DNA of 64,000 nucleotides. Origin: Lunatibacter salilacus (lineage in GTDB: Bacteria; Bacteroidota; Bacteroidia; Cytophagales; Cyclobacteriaceae). The notes beneath the pieces are model-generated. The model ran no database searches. It was not told where the DNA came from and saw only the letters and a program-made list of their open reading frames with translations. Location of the stretch: assembly GCF_009797935.1 (NCBI RefSeq), contig NZ_VOLC01000003.1:310001-374000 (forward strand), given 5' to 3'. Numbering within the stretch: position 1 is the first letter of the stretch; each line of letters opens with the position of its first letter. This document shows, in pieces, positions 44,774-52,934 of the stretch. Position numbers and translations under genes: made by a program.

Positions 44774-44825
44774 GAACCCCTAATTTATCATCCCCTTCAA
44801 GTTTCCCCAATCAAAGTTCAATTCT

Positions 44826-44900
44826 CGGTAATCAATATCTACCAATATCTAATATCAACAAATATCTGATAATTCTACCAATCAGGTAAACCAGATATTT
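44826..44900. repeat. ATATC-rich tract
   Basis: Spaced copies of AATATCTACC, AATATCTAATATCAAC and AAATATCTGATAATT precede the RND gene. Related tracts lie at 48795, 49310 and 50880 in the same operon. Confidence 0.6.
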
Positions 44901-44920
44901 AGAGCTTAATTTCAGCATTT

Positions 44921-47900
44921 ATGCTCAATAGAATCATCAAATTCTTCCTCGAAAACAAACTGGTTACAGTTATCCTTTTGGTACTTGTAGTACTTTGGGG
45001 GGTAGTTGTTGCACCTTTCAACTGGAATACCGGATTTTTGCCCAGCGATCCTGTCCCGGTAGACGCTATACCGGATATAGGCGAAAACCAGCAGATTGTC
45101 TTTACCGACTGGATGGGGCGCTCCCCGCAAGATGTAGAAGACCAGATAACCTATCCGTTGACCACTTCCCTACTGGGAATGCCCGGAGTAAAGTCCATTA
45201 GGAGCACTTCCATGTTTGGGTTTTCGTCCATTTATTTGATTTTTGAGGAGGATATCGAATTCTATTGGAGCCGGTCCAGAATTTTGGAGAAGCTTAATGG
45301 GTTGCCCTCGGGATTATTGCCAGAGGGAGTACAGCCGAAGCTTGGCCCGGATGCTACGGGATTGGGACAGGTTTATTTTTATACATTGGAAGGAAGAGAT
45401 GAAAAAGGGAATCCAGCCGGAGGATGGGACTTGCATGAACTTCGAAGCATTCAGGATTATTACGTACGCTACGGTTTGGCAGGAACATCGGGGGTAGCGG
45501 AAGTCGCAAGCATTGGTGGGCATGTGAAGGAATACCAAGTGGACTTGGATCCTGTGGCTATGAAAGCACACAATGTCTCCATGATGCAGGTGATGAACGC
45601 TATCAAACAGTCCAATTTGGATGTGGGTGCCAATACGATGGAGATCAATCAGGTGGAATTTATCGTTCGTGGTTTGGGCTATGTGAAATCACTGGAAGAT
45701 ATCGAATTGGCAGTTGTCAAGATGACCAATAATGTTCCGTTGAGAATTAGGGACATTGCCAGGGTGAACATTGGGCCAGCCAGCAGGGCAGAGCGGGCAA
45801 TTTTGGATAAAGGTGGGGCGGAAGCGGCTGGAGGTGTGGTCGTAGCCCGCTATGGGGACAACCCACTGCAGGTGATCGATGCCATCAAATCAAAAATCAA
45901 CGAAATATCCCCCGGGTTACCAAGCAAAACGCTGGAAGACGGCACGGTGTCCAAGGTGACTATCGTACCTTTTTATGATCGGTCCGGGTTGATCAAAGAG
46001 ACGTTGAATACGCTAAATGAGGCCATTAGTCTTCAGATTTTGATTACCATCATTGTAATCATGGTCATGGTTTTCAACCTGAGGGCATCTCTTCTAATTT
46101 CAGCACTCCTTCCTATGGCGGTGTTAATGTGTTTTATCATGATGAAATACGTCGGGGTGGATGCCAATATTGTTGCCCTTTCAGGGATTGCTATTGCGAT
46201 TGGAACTATGGTGGATTTGGGGATTATTCTAAACGAAAATATTCTACGGCACCTAGAAGAGTCAGGGACTCAAAAATCCAAACTTCAGGTGATATACGAA
46301 GCGACCGCTGAAGTTAGTTCTGCGATTTTAACAGCCGTTTTGACTACGATTGTCAGTTTTTTACCTGTGTTTACCTTACAGGCTGCGGAAGGGAAACTCT
46401 TTGGTCCATTAGCCTATACGAAAACTTTTGCCTTGATAGCAGCATTGATTTTTACGTTGGTATTTATGCCCGCTTTTGCCCATTGGATTTTTGGTGTGAA
46501 ATTGAAATCGAAAAACTACAAATCCATCCTTAATTTCAGCGTGTTGGTTTTGGGATTAATCCTGCTGTTTTATTTTCCATGGGGAGGACTTGTACTGATA
46601 GCATTTTCCCTCAACAATTTGTTTCATGCTTTCTTTCCTGAGAAAACAGCCAATGGGAAATTCAAAGAATGGATTTCTGTTGGGATTGCCGTTATAGCTG
46701 TGGCTGTTCTCTTGGCCTATGAGTGGAGGCCGTTGGGCTTGACGCAGTCGGTGTTTACTAATTTTGTTTTCATAAGTCTTATTGTGGGGTTCGTTTTGGG
46801 AGGGTTTTCTTTATTTATCCGATTTTATTCCAACATGCTAAAATGGTGCTTAGAAAATGCAAAGACTTTCTTTCTCCTGCCTGTACTGATTATCCTATTT
46901 GCTGTAAATATTTGGCTTGGCTTCAATAGTATTTTTGGTTTCGTAGCCAGAGGATTTGATCAAGTAGGTTGGAATATCCGGACGACTAGTGTTTGGGCAG
47001 GACTAACGCATGCCCTTCCCGGAATGGGCAAGGAATTTATGCCGGCTTTAAATGAAGGTTCTTTTCTTTTGATGCCGACTTCCATGCCGCATTCGGGTGT
47101 GGAGGCGAATATGCAAATACTCAAGCAACTGGATATGTTGGTGCAGGCGATCCCTGAGGTGGAAATGGTGGTGGGAAAAGCAGGCCGTGCCGAAAGTCCC
47201 CTTGATCCGGCTCCCATGTCCATGTACGAAAATATCATTAATTATAAGACGGAATACCTACAGGACGATAATGCCCAAAAACTTCGATTTAAGATCGATA
47301 GAGAAGGCAATTATCAGATTGAGTTGGATGGTAAATTGTGGTGGTATGACCGCAGGGATGGAGCCATTTGGGATGAGGATGATAATTATTTGGAAGAAGG
47401 CCAAAGAAGGGCAGCCCTTAGAAACATAGCCAACTATTTAGTCCCCGACGAGAGGAGAGGACAATATTTCCGGCAGTGGAGGGATGAGATCCGAACTCCG
47501 GATGATATCTGGGATGAAATTCAGGTCCGCACTTCCAATATTCCGGGAGTGACTTCCGCACCGAAGTTACAGCCGATAGAAACCCGGTTGGTGATGCTTC
47601 AAACAGGTATGCGGGCACCCATGGGGATGAAAGTATATGGCCCCGATTTGGAGACCATAGAGAACTTTAGTTTAAAGTTGGAGGCTTTACTCAAAGAAGT
47701 GCCGTCAGTTAAGGCTGAAGCCGTATTTGCGGACCGTTCCTTAGGGAAACCCTATTTAGAAATTGATTTGGATCGGTCCAGGCTCGGGCGATATGGACTG
47801 AACATCGCAGATGTGCAGGAATTTATTGAAGTTGCTATCGGGGGGATGACGCTGAGCACAACGGTAGAAGGTCGTGAGCGTTATGCAATCCGAGCACGAT

Positions 47901-48796
47901 ACGCCAGAGAATACAGGGACGACCCGGAGGCGTTGAAGCGAATCCTAGTCAGCACTCCGGCTGGTGCGCAGATTCCATTAGGTCAACTGGCAGAAATCAA
48001 TTACCGTCCCGGACCCATGATGATCCGTGGGGAAAACACGTTCTTGGTCGGCTATGTACTCTTTGACAAACGGGATGGTTTTGCGGAAGGATCGGTAGTG
48101 GATAACGCCCAAGAATTCATCCAACAAAAAATCACTTCAGGAGAGCTCGACGTGCCGGCAGGTGTATCGTACACCTTCTCGGGCAGCTACGAAAACCAAA
48201 TCCGAGCTGAGAAGCGTTTGGCGGTTGTAATCCCACTTTCCCTCGCAGTGATTTTCCTGATACTCTACTTTCAGTTTAGGTCAACGGCGATGGTATTGAT
48301 GATTTTCTCGGCAATAGCCATGGCTTTTTCCGGAGGGTTTATGATGCTGTGGTTTTATGGGCAGGATTGGTTCCTGGATTTTAATTTTTTGGGAACAAAT
48401 ATCCGGGAACTCTTCCAAATGCGGACCTTCAATCTTTCTGTCGCCGTGTGGGTTGGCTTCATCGCGCTCTTTGGAATTGCCACAGATGATGGCGTTGTGA
48501 TGGGGACCTACTTGAAGCAGAGTTTTGACCGCATTCGACCCGATAATGTGACGGAAATTCGCAAGGCCGTATTGGAAGCGGGTTTGAAACGAGTTAGGCC
48601 CTGCCTGATGACTACTGCCACTACACTGCTGGCCTTACTCCCTGTCCTGACCAGTTCCGGCAGGGGATCCGACATCATGATTCCCATGGCTATTCCGGCT
48701 TTTGGGGGGATGACAGTGGCGTTGATTTCGTTGTTTATTGTACCGGTGCTTTATGGGAAATATAAAGAACTGAAAATGAAAAATGATATTCGTTGA
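44921..48796 (+). CDS. Heavy-metal efflux RND permease (CusA/CzcA family)
   Basis: 1291 residues, about 240 longer than E. coli CusA. Heavy-metal RND features are the N-terminal NRIIKFFLENKLVTVILLVL helix, DWMGRSPQDVEDQITYPLTT, DATGLGQVYFYTLEGRD, RDIARVNIGPASR, AISLQILITIIVIMVMVFNL, and late GFIALFGIATDDGVVM. Methionine-rich LLMPTSMPHSGVEANMQILK and APMGMKVYG fit soft-metal handling. Two insertions stand out: extra hydrophobic segments near residues 520-660 and a charged periplasmic insert near 770-870. Substrate is probably Cu(I)/Ag(I), judging by the adaptor's domains. Inner-membrane pump of a tripartite export complex. Confidence 0.94.
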   Translation: MLNRIIKFFLENKLVTVILLVLVVLWGVVVAPFNWNTGFLPSDPVPVDAIPDIGENQQIVFTDWMGRSPQDVEDQITYPLTTSLLGMPGVKSIRSTSMFGFSSIYLIFEEDIEFYWSRSRILEKLNGLPSGLLPEGVQPKLGPDATGLGQVYFYTLEGRDEKGNPAGGWDLHELRSIQDYYVRYGLAGTSGVAEVASIGGHVKEYQVDLDPVAMKAHNVSMMQVMNAIKQSNLDVGANTMEINQVEFIVRGLGYVKSLEDIELAVVKMTNNVPLRIRDIARVNIGPASRAERAILDKGGAEAAGGVVVARYGDNPLQVIDAIKSKINEISPGLPSKTLEDGTVSKVTIVPFYDRSGLIKETLNTLNEAISLQILITIIVIMVMVFNLRASLLISALLPMAVLMCFIMMKYVGVDANIVALSGIAIAIGTMVDLGIILNENILRHLEESGTQKSKLQVIYEATAEVSSAILTAVLTTIVSFLPVFTLQAAEGKLFGPLAYTKTFALIAALIFTLVFMPAFAHWIFGVKLKSKNYKSILNFSVLVLGLILLFYFPWGGLVLIAFSLNNLFHAFFPEKTANGKFKEWISVGIAVIAVAVLLAYEWRPLGLTQSVFTNFVFISLIVGFVLGGFSLFIRFYSNMLKWCLENAKTFFLLPVLIILFAVNIWLGFNSIFGFVARGFDQVGWNIRTTSVWAGLTHALPGMGKEFMPALNEGSFLLMPTSMPHSGVEANMQILKQLDMLVQAIPEVEMVVGKAGRAESPLDPAPMSMYENIINYKTEYLQDDNAQKLRFKIDREGNYQIELDGKLWWYDRRDGAIWDEDDNYLEEGQRRAALRNIANYLVPDERRGQYFRQWRDEIRTPDDIWDEIQVRTSNIPGVTSAPKLQPIETRLVMLQTGMRAPMGMKVYGPDLETIENFSLKLEALLKEVPSVKAEAVFADRSLGKPYLEIDLDRSRLGRYGLNIADVQEFIEVAIGGMTLSTTVEGRERYAIRARYAREYRDDPEALKRILVSTPAGAQIPLGQLAEINYRPGPMMIRGENTFLVGYVLFDKRDGFAEGSVVDNAQEFIQQKITSGELDVPAGVSYTFSGSYENQIRAEKRLAVVIPLSLAVIFLILYFQFRSTAMVLMIFSAIAMAFSGGFMMLWFYGQDWFLDFNFLGTNIRELFQMRTFNLSVAVWVGFIALFGIATDDGVVMGTYLKQSFDRIRPDNVTEIRKAVLEAGLKRVRPCLMTTATTLLALLPVLTSSGRGSDIMIPMAIPAFGGMTVALISLFIVPVLYGKYKELKMKNDIR

Positions 48797-48828
48797 TATT
48801 GGATATTTATTGATATTGGTTTGTAGGA
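48795..48828. repeat. ATATC-rich tract (inverted)
   Basis: GATATTGGATATTTATTGAT and ATTGG units in the 60-bp gap between the pump and the four-helix-bundle gene. Confidence 0.5.
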
Positions 48829-48856
48829 TGCAGTTTTAATTAAAGTTTGAATCTTT

Positions 48857-49249
48857 ATGGAAGGAAAAAAGGAATATATAAAACTTGAGGATTTAGAGGT
48901 TTATAAATTATCCAGGGAGCTTTCGAGGTTGGGCTGGGAGATTTATTCAAAGTTGAATTGGCAAAATCGAAAAATCATTGGGGATCAATTTATAGAATCC
49001 ATTGATTCTGGTGGGGCAAATATTGCAGAGTCCTACGGTCGGTTTCACTATTTAGATAGAATTCGATTTTTGTACAACAGTCGGGGATCTTTATTTGAGT
49101 CAATCAATCATTGGCTCGATTTATTGTTAGAAAGGGGAATTGTCTCAAATGACGAGTTACAAGAATTGAAATTGATATCCGATAAACTTTCCCTAAAACT
49201 TAACAATTATATTCAATCAATTTATAATGCGAAAAAGGAACTGAAATGA
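48857..49249 (+). CDS. Four-helix-bundle protein (S23/IVP family)
   Basis: 130 residues of the family first seen in 23S rRNA intervening sequences. Motifs are LEDLEVYKLSRELSRLGWEI, IIGDQFIESIDSGGANIAES, YGRFHYLDRIRFLYNSRGSL and a final long helix (LISDKLSLKLNNYIQSIYNA). It is cytoplasmic and forms a small oligomeric bundle; its function is unknown. It sits inside the efflux operon, and its stop overlaps the TolC start by ATGA. It is flanked on both sides by ATATC-rich tracts, which suggests insertion into the operon. Confidence 0.92.
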   Translation: MEGKKEYIKLEDLEVYKLSRELSRLGWEIYSKLNWQNRKIIGDQFIESIDSGGANIAESYGRFHYLDRIRFLYNSRGSLFESINHWLDLLLERGIVSNDELQELKLISDKLSLKLNNYIQSIYNAKKELK

Positions 49250-50769
49250 ATAAAGCACTAAATTTTAGTTATCGATTCGGGCGATTTGAATTTGTTGCCG
49301 GCCCAAAACGCCAATATCAATTAATATCAAATATCCATAAATATCTTTTCCTAATCGCATTATTGGTATGCTTCAAAGGAAATTCCCAAAGTTTAGATAA
49401 ATACCTTGAAGAAGCCGCAGATAACAATTTCGCACTTCAATCTTCCTTTAAACTGTATCAAGCTAGCCTTGAAAGAACAAATCAGATTAGTTTGGAAAGT
49501 CCCCAATTAAATATTGGAGTTTTTACGAGACCTATGGAGTTGTTGATGGGAAATCAGCGGGCGGAGGCTTCGGTGATGCAGATGTTTCCATGGGTTGGGA
49601 TGCTGAAGACCCAAAGGGATGAAGCTACTCTGATGGCCGAAGCGAGATACGAGGAGTTTAGGCTGGAGCGGAATATGGTGCTTTATCAGGTAAAAGAAGC
49701 GTATTTTCAACTACAACAAACCCAAAATACAATAGATATTACTGAGGCTAATTTGGAGATCTTGAGGTCATTAGAAGAATTGGCAATTATCCGGTATCAG
49801 GGAGGGAATACTTCTGAGGCTGCGTCCACGGTTTCCAGTACGGTACGAAATTCTTCAAGGTCCAATCAAGGCACTGCTCTGGATGGAATGGGGATGGGAG
49901 GAGGTGGATCTACTTCATCTTCCGGTGGTGCTGTGTCATCGGGGGGGGCTTCGCCAATGTCATCCATGGGATCAAGTGGAGGGGGATCGGGAAAGCTGAC
50001 TGATGTCCTCCGCCTTCAGGTGCAAATAAAAGCAATGGAAAGTGACATTGATCAACTTGAACAGGATAAAAAACCACTTTTGGTTCGATTTAACCAACTG
50101 CTAGGAAAAGATAGAAAGGAGCCTGTAAATTTTGAAACGGTCATTGATACTGAAAAAAAAATGGATTGGGAAATTTTGATGTTGGAAAATATCCTTGCAA
50201 CCAATCCCATGCTTTTGATGCTGGATAAAGAAGGTATGGCATACCAAAAACAAGGGGAGATGGCCAAATTGGAAGGAAGGCCCATGTTTGGTTTGGGTTT
50301 GAATTTCATGGTTTTTTCCCCGAGGCCTGAATCGGGTATGGTAGGAGGGATGAACGGAATGGATTATATGCCCGCCGGGATGGGAGGTAATATGGTGATG
50401 CCTATGGCGACGGTGACTTTGCCAATCTACAGGAAAAAATATAAATCCCAGCAGGCTGAATCCAGACTTTGGTGGGAGGCCAATGAGAGGCAGACGGAGG
50501 ATTTGCGGCGAAGTTTGGAAACTGAATTTGAGACCATTCTTGCTTCCATTAGGAATGCTGATCGAAAGATTAAATTATTGGAGGAACAAATTGAATTGAC
50601 CGAGCAGACCATGGAACTTTCCGTCACAGCGTATGCCACAGACGGAAGCTCCTTCGAAGAACTCCTCAATATTCAGCAGGATTTACTCGAATTCAGACTC
50701 AATTCTTTGAATACAAGGGTTGAAAGGGAGCTGGGTTTTGCAAAGTTGGAGACTTTGGTGGGCCTATAA
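49246..50769 (+). CDS. TolC-family outer-membrane efflux protein
   Basis: 507 residues. The signal-like hydrophobic stretch KYLFLIALLVCFKGNSQ lies at about residues 32-48, after an unusual 31-residue extension. Much of that extension (PKRQYQLISNIH) is encoded by ATATC-repeat text. Two OEP repeats with long helices (LFKLYQASLERTNQISLES, ATLMAEARYEEF; RNADRKIKLLEEQIELTEQ) form the periplasmic tunnel. A Gly/Ser/Met linker at about 203-245 and a Met/Gly stretch at about 364-385 (PAGMGGNMVMPM) are unlike ordinary TolC. It is the outer-membrane part of the Cus-like pump. Confidence 0.9.
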   Translation: MNKALNFSYRFGRFEFVAGPKRQYQLISNIHKYLFLIALLVCFKGNSQSLDKYLEEAADNNFALQSSFKLYQASLERTNQISLESPQLNIGVFTRPMELLMGNQRAEASVMQMFPWVGMLKTQRDEATLMAEARYEEFRLERNMVLYQVKEAYFQLQQTQNTIDITEANLEILRSLEELAIIRYQGGNTSEAASTVSSTVRNSSRSNQGTALDGMGMGGGGSTSSSGGAVSSGGASPMSSMGSSGGGSGKLTDVLRLQVQIKAMESDIDQLEQDKKPLLVRFNQLLGKDRKEPVNFETVIDTEKKMDWEILMLENILATNPMLLMLDKEGMAYQKQGEMAKLEGRPMFGLGLNFMVFSPRPESGMVGGMNGMDYMPAGMGGNMVMPMATVTLPIYRKKYKSQQAESRLWWEANERQTEDLRRSLETEFETILASIRNADRKIKLLEEQIELTEQTMELSVTAYATDGSSFEELLNIQQDLLEFRLNSLNTRVERELGFAKLETLVGL

Positions 50770-50800
50770 CCTTTGAGGTCTTTTTTTGACCTCGAAGGTT
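50768..50800. repeat. Palindrome after the TolC stop
   Basis: AACCTTTGAGGTC-TTTTTTT-GACCTCGAAGGTT is an almost perfect 13-bp inverted repeat overlapping the stop codon. It lacks a downstream T-run and lies within the operon, so it may lower expression of the adaptor or simply be a dispersed element related to 44741. Confidence 0.65.
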
Positions 50801-50849
50801 TGAAGGTTGAGTGAATGGATACTGGTTGATATAAATAATTGAAATAATA

Positions 50850-50878
50850 TGGAAATATGGCCTACGTCCGAAATATGC
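50850..50878. repeat. GGCC-TA-GGCC/ATATTTC element copy (inverted)
   Basis: GGAAATATGGCCTACGTCCG followed by AAATATG is the reverse-complement form of the element at 15901. Confidence 0.6.
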
Positions 50879-50879
50879 T

Positions 50880-51012
50880 TGATTGGATATTTGTTGATAT
50901 TAGATATTGGTGGATATTATTGACGGGTTATTTGGAATACAATGGATTGTCCTTGAGCAAAATATCTATCAAATTCAATATCAATGAGTATCCAATATCC
51001 ATTAATATCCAA
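50880..51012. repeat. ATATC/GATAT-rich tract
   Basis: Repeated GATATT, AATATC and ATCCAATATCC units occupy the leader of the adaptor gene and extend over the first codons of the longest possible reading frame (50984). Confidence 0.65.
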
Positions 51013-51049
51013 CAGAAAATATAGAAAAAGTATTGAATACAAAAGAGAC

Positions 51050-52750
51050 ATGAAACAGCAAAAAAGTATAATAATAATCATCTGCCTTTTCCTTGGTATT
51101 GTAATAGGTTGGATGATTCGGGGTGGGGGTGAGGATCATCCTGATGGCGAACATACACATATGGGAGAAAATGGAATAGAATATACCTGCTCCATGCATC
51201 CACAAATCCGTCAAAATGAACCCGGCCAATGCCCGATTTGTGGCATGGCATTGATACCGCTCGGTAGTAAAAAAGGAAAGGAGAGTGGCCCATATGTTCT
51301 TGAGATGACTCCTGAAGCGGTTGCGTTGTCCAATGTGCAGACCTCTTTGGCGAAACAGGATACGGGCACTGGGAAGCTGGTGTTGTCTGGAAAAATCCAA
51401 TCCGACGAGCAAAGAACAAAAAGCCTGACTGCCAATTTCGCGGGACGTGTGGATCACCTTTATGTGAATTTCACTGGGCAGGAGGTAAAAAAAGGAGAGA
51501 AGCTGGCGACACTTTATTCTCCTGAATTGGTCAACGTCCAAAAGGAACTTTTGGAAACAGCGAAGATCAAAGACCGACAGCCGGCATTGTATCAGGCTGC
51601 CAAAGAGAAATTGAGACTATGGAAAATTTCTGAAGAGCAGATTGCTTCGATCGAAAGCTCTGGCAATGTGCAAACACAGTTTGATATTTTTTCAGATATT
51701 TCTGGCGTCGTGATGGCACGCAATGTGTCAGTAGGTGATTTTGTGAATAGGGGTACGCCGCTTTTTGAATTGGTGGATTTGAGCAACGTTTGGGTGATGC
51801 TGGATGCTTATGAGTCCGACCTGGGAGCTGTTAAAAAAGGGGATGAATTGAGTTTTCAGGTTTCCGCATACCCTGGAAAGGAATTTAAGGCCAAAGTGAC
51901 CTATATAGACCCGGTATTGAATCCGGATACCCGAACGGTAGGGATACGTGCTGAAGCTGTAAATAGGAATGGAGAATTGAAGCCGGAGATGTTTGTGTCA
52001 GCTGCTATTTCTGTTTCCCAAGCGGGACAATCTGGCCTGATGATTCCTAAGACTGCTTTATTGTGGACTGGTCCAAGGTCGGTGGTTTATGTCCAGAAAG
52101 GCAGCAAAGAGGCACCTGCATTTGAAATGCGGGAAATTGAGACTGGAGCAAGGGTAGGGGAAGATTATTTGGTGATTTCCGGATTGGAGGAAGGGGAGCA
52201 GGTTGTCAGCAATGGAGTTTTTGCGATAGATGCGGCGGCCCAATTGAGTGGTAATTATAGTATGATGACACGGCCGGACGTTAAGACACTAGAAGTGCCA
52301 GAGGAATTCAAAACACAATTGACTGCTTTAATTAAAAGCTATCTGCTAATAAAGGATGCGTTGGTGGAAACAGATGTCAAAGCCACTCAAGAGGCAGCCA
52401 ATCCAGCTAAGTCCAGTCTTACCCAAGTTGATATGAAATTGCTGGACAGCAAAGCCCACGAAAGTTGGATGGGATTGATGAAACCGATCCAGAGCAGTTT
52501 GGATAAAATCGCCCAGATCAACGATGTAGAAGAGCAAAGAAAGCATTTTGAGACTCTGTCAGATAATTTGATTGAGGCTGTGGAGATTTTTGGAATTTCC
52601 GGCGATTCCTTTTACAAGCATTATTGTCCGATGGCATTCAGAGACGAAGGCGCAGTATGGCTTAGTTTGGAAGAGGAAGTTAGAAATCCCTACTTTGGAG
52701 AAAAGATGTTAACGTGTGGTGAAATTCAGAAAACATATCGGTCAGAGTGA
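51050..52750 (+). CDS. CusB-like periplasmic adaptor with metal-binding domains
   Basis: 566 residues from the ATG at 51050; a start at 50984 would add 22 residues encoded by repeat text. A membrane anchor (SIIIIICLFLGIVIGWMI) comes first. A heavy-metal-binding domain at about 45-70 (YTCSMHPQIRQNEPGQ, CPICGMAL) is followed by a barrel-sandwich and beta-barrel adaptor core (GRVDHLYVNFTGQEVKKGEK, VSVGDFVNRGTPLFELVDLS). The C-terminal DUF3347-type domain ends HYCPMAF...NPYFGEKMLTCG. Metal domains at both ends indicate Cu(I)/Ag(I) delivery to the RND pump. Last gene of the efflux operon. Confidence 0.94.
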   Translation: MKQQKSIIIIICLFLGIVIGWMIRGGGEDHPDGEHTHMGENGIEYTCSMHPQIRQNEPGQCPICGMALIPLGSKKGKESGPYVLEMTPEAVALSNVQTSLAKQDTGTGKLVLSGKIQSDEQRTKSLTANFAGRVDHLYVNFTGQEVKKGEKLATLYSPELVNVQKELLETAKIKDRQPALYQAAKEKLRLWKISEEQIASIESSGNVQTQFDIFSDISGVVMARNVSVGDFVNRGTPLFELVDLSNVWVMLDAYESDLGAVKKGDELSFQVSAYPGKEFKAKVTYIDPVLNPDTRTVGIRAEAVNRNGELKPEMFVSAAISVSQAGQSGLMIPKTALLWTGPRSVVYVQKGSKEAPAFEMREIETGARVGEDYLVISGLEEGEQVVSNGVFAIDAAAQLSGNYSMMTRPDVKTLEVPEEFKTQLTALIKSYLLIKDALVETDVKATQEAANPAKSSLTQVDMKLLDSKAHESWMGLMKPIQSSLDKIAQINDVEEQRKHFETLSDNLIEAVEIFGISGDSFYKHYCPMAFRDEGAVWLSLEEEVRNPYFGEKMLTCGEIQKTYRSE

Positions 52751-52934
52751 CAGTATAGACAGCGTGAAAAGGTCTTGGAAGGTGTATAACCAAGAGATAA
52801 AGTCGGTTATTTCTATATCTGAAATATTGTCGTTTGTTTTTTTTAAAATAATTTACATTTTCCCTTATATTTGGTGATAGTTAATTTTGAAGTAATAGAT
52901 TTTGAAAATCAGCTACCAAGCTGCATAGAAGGGT

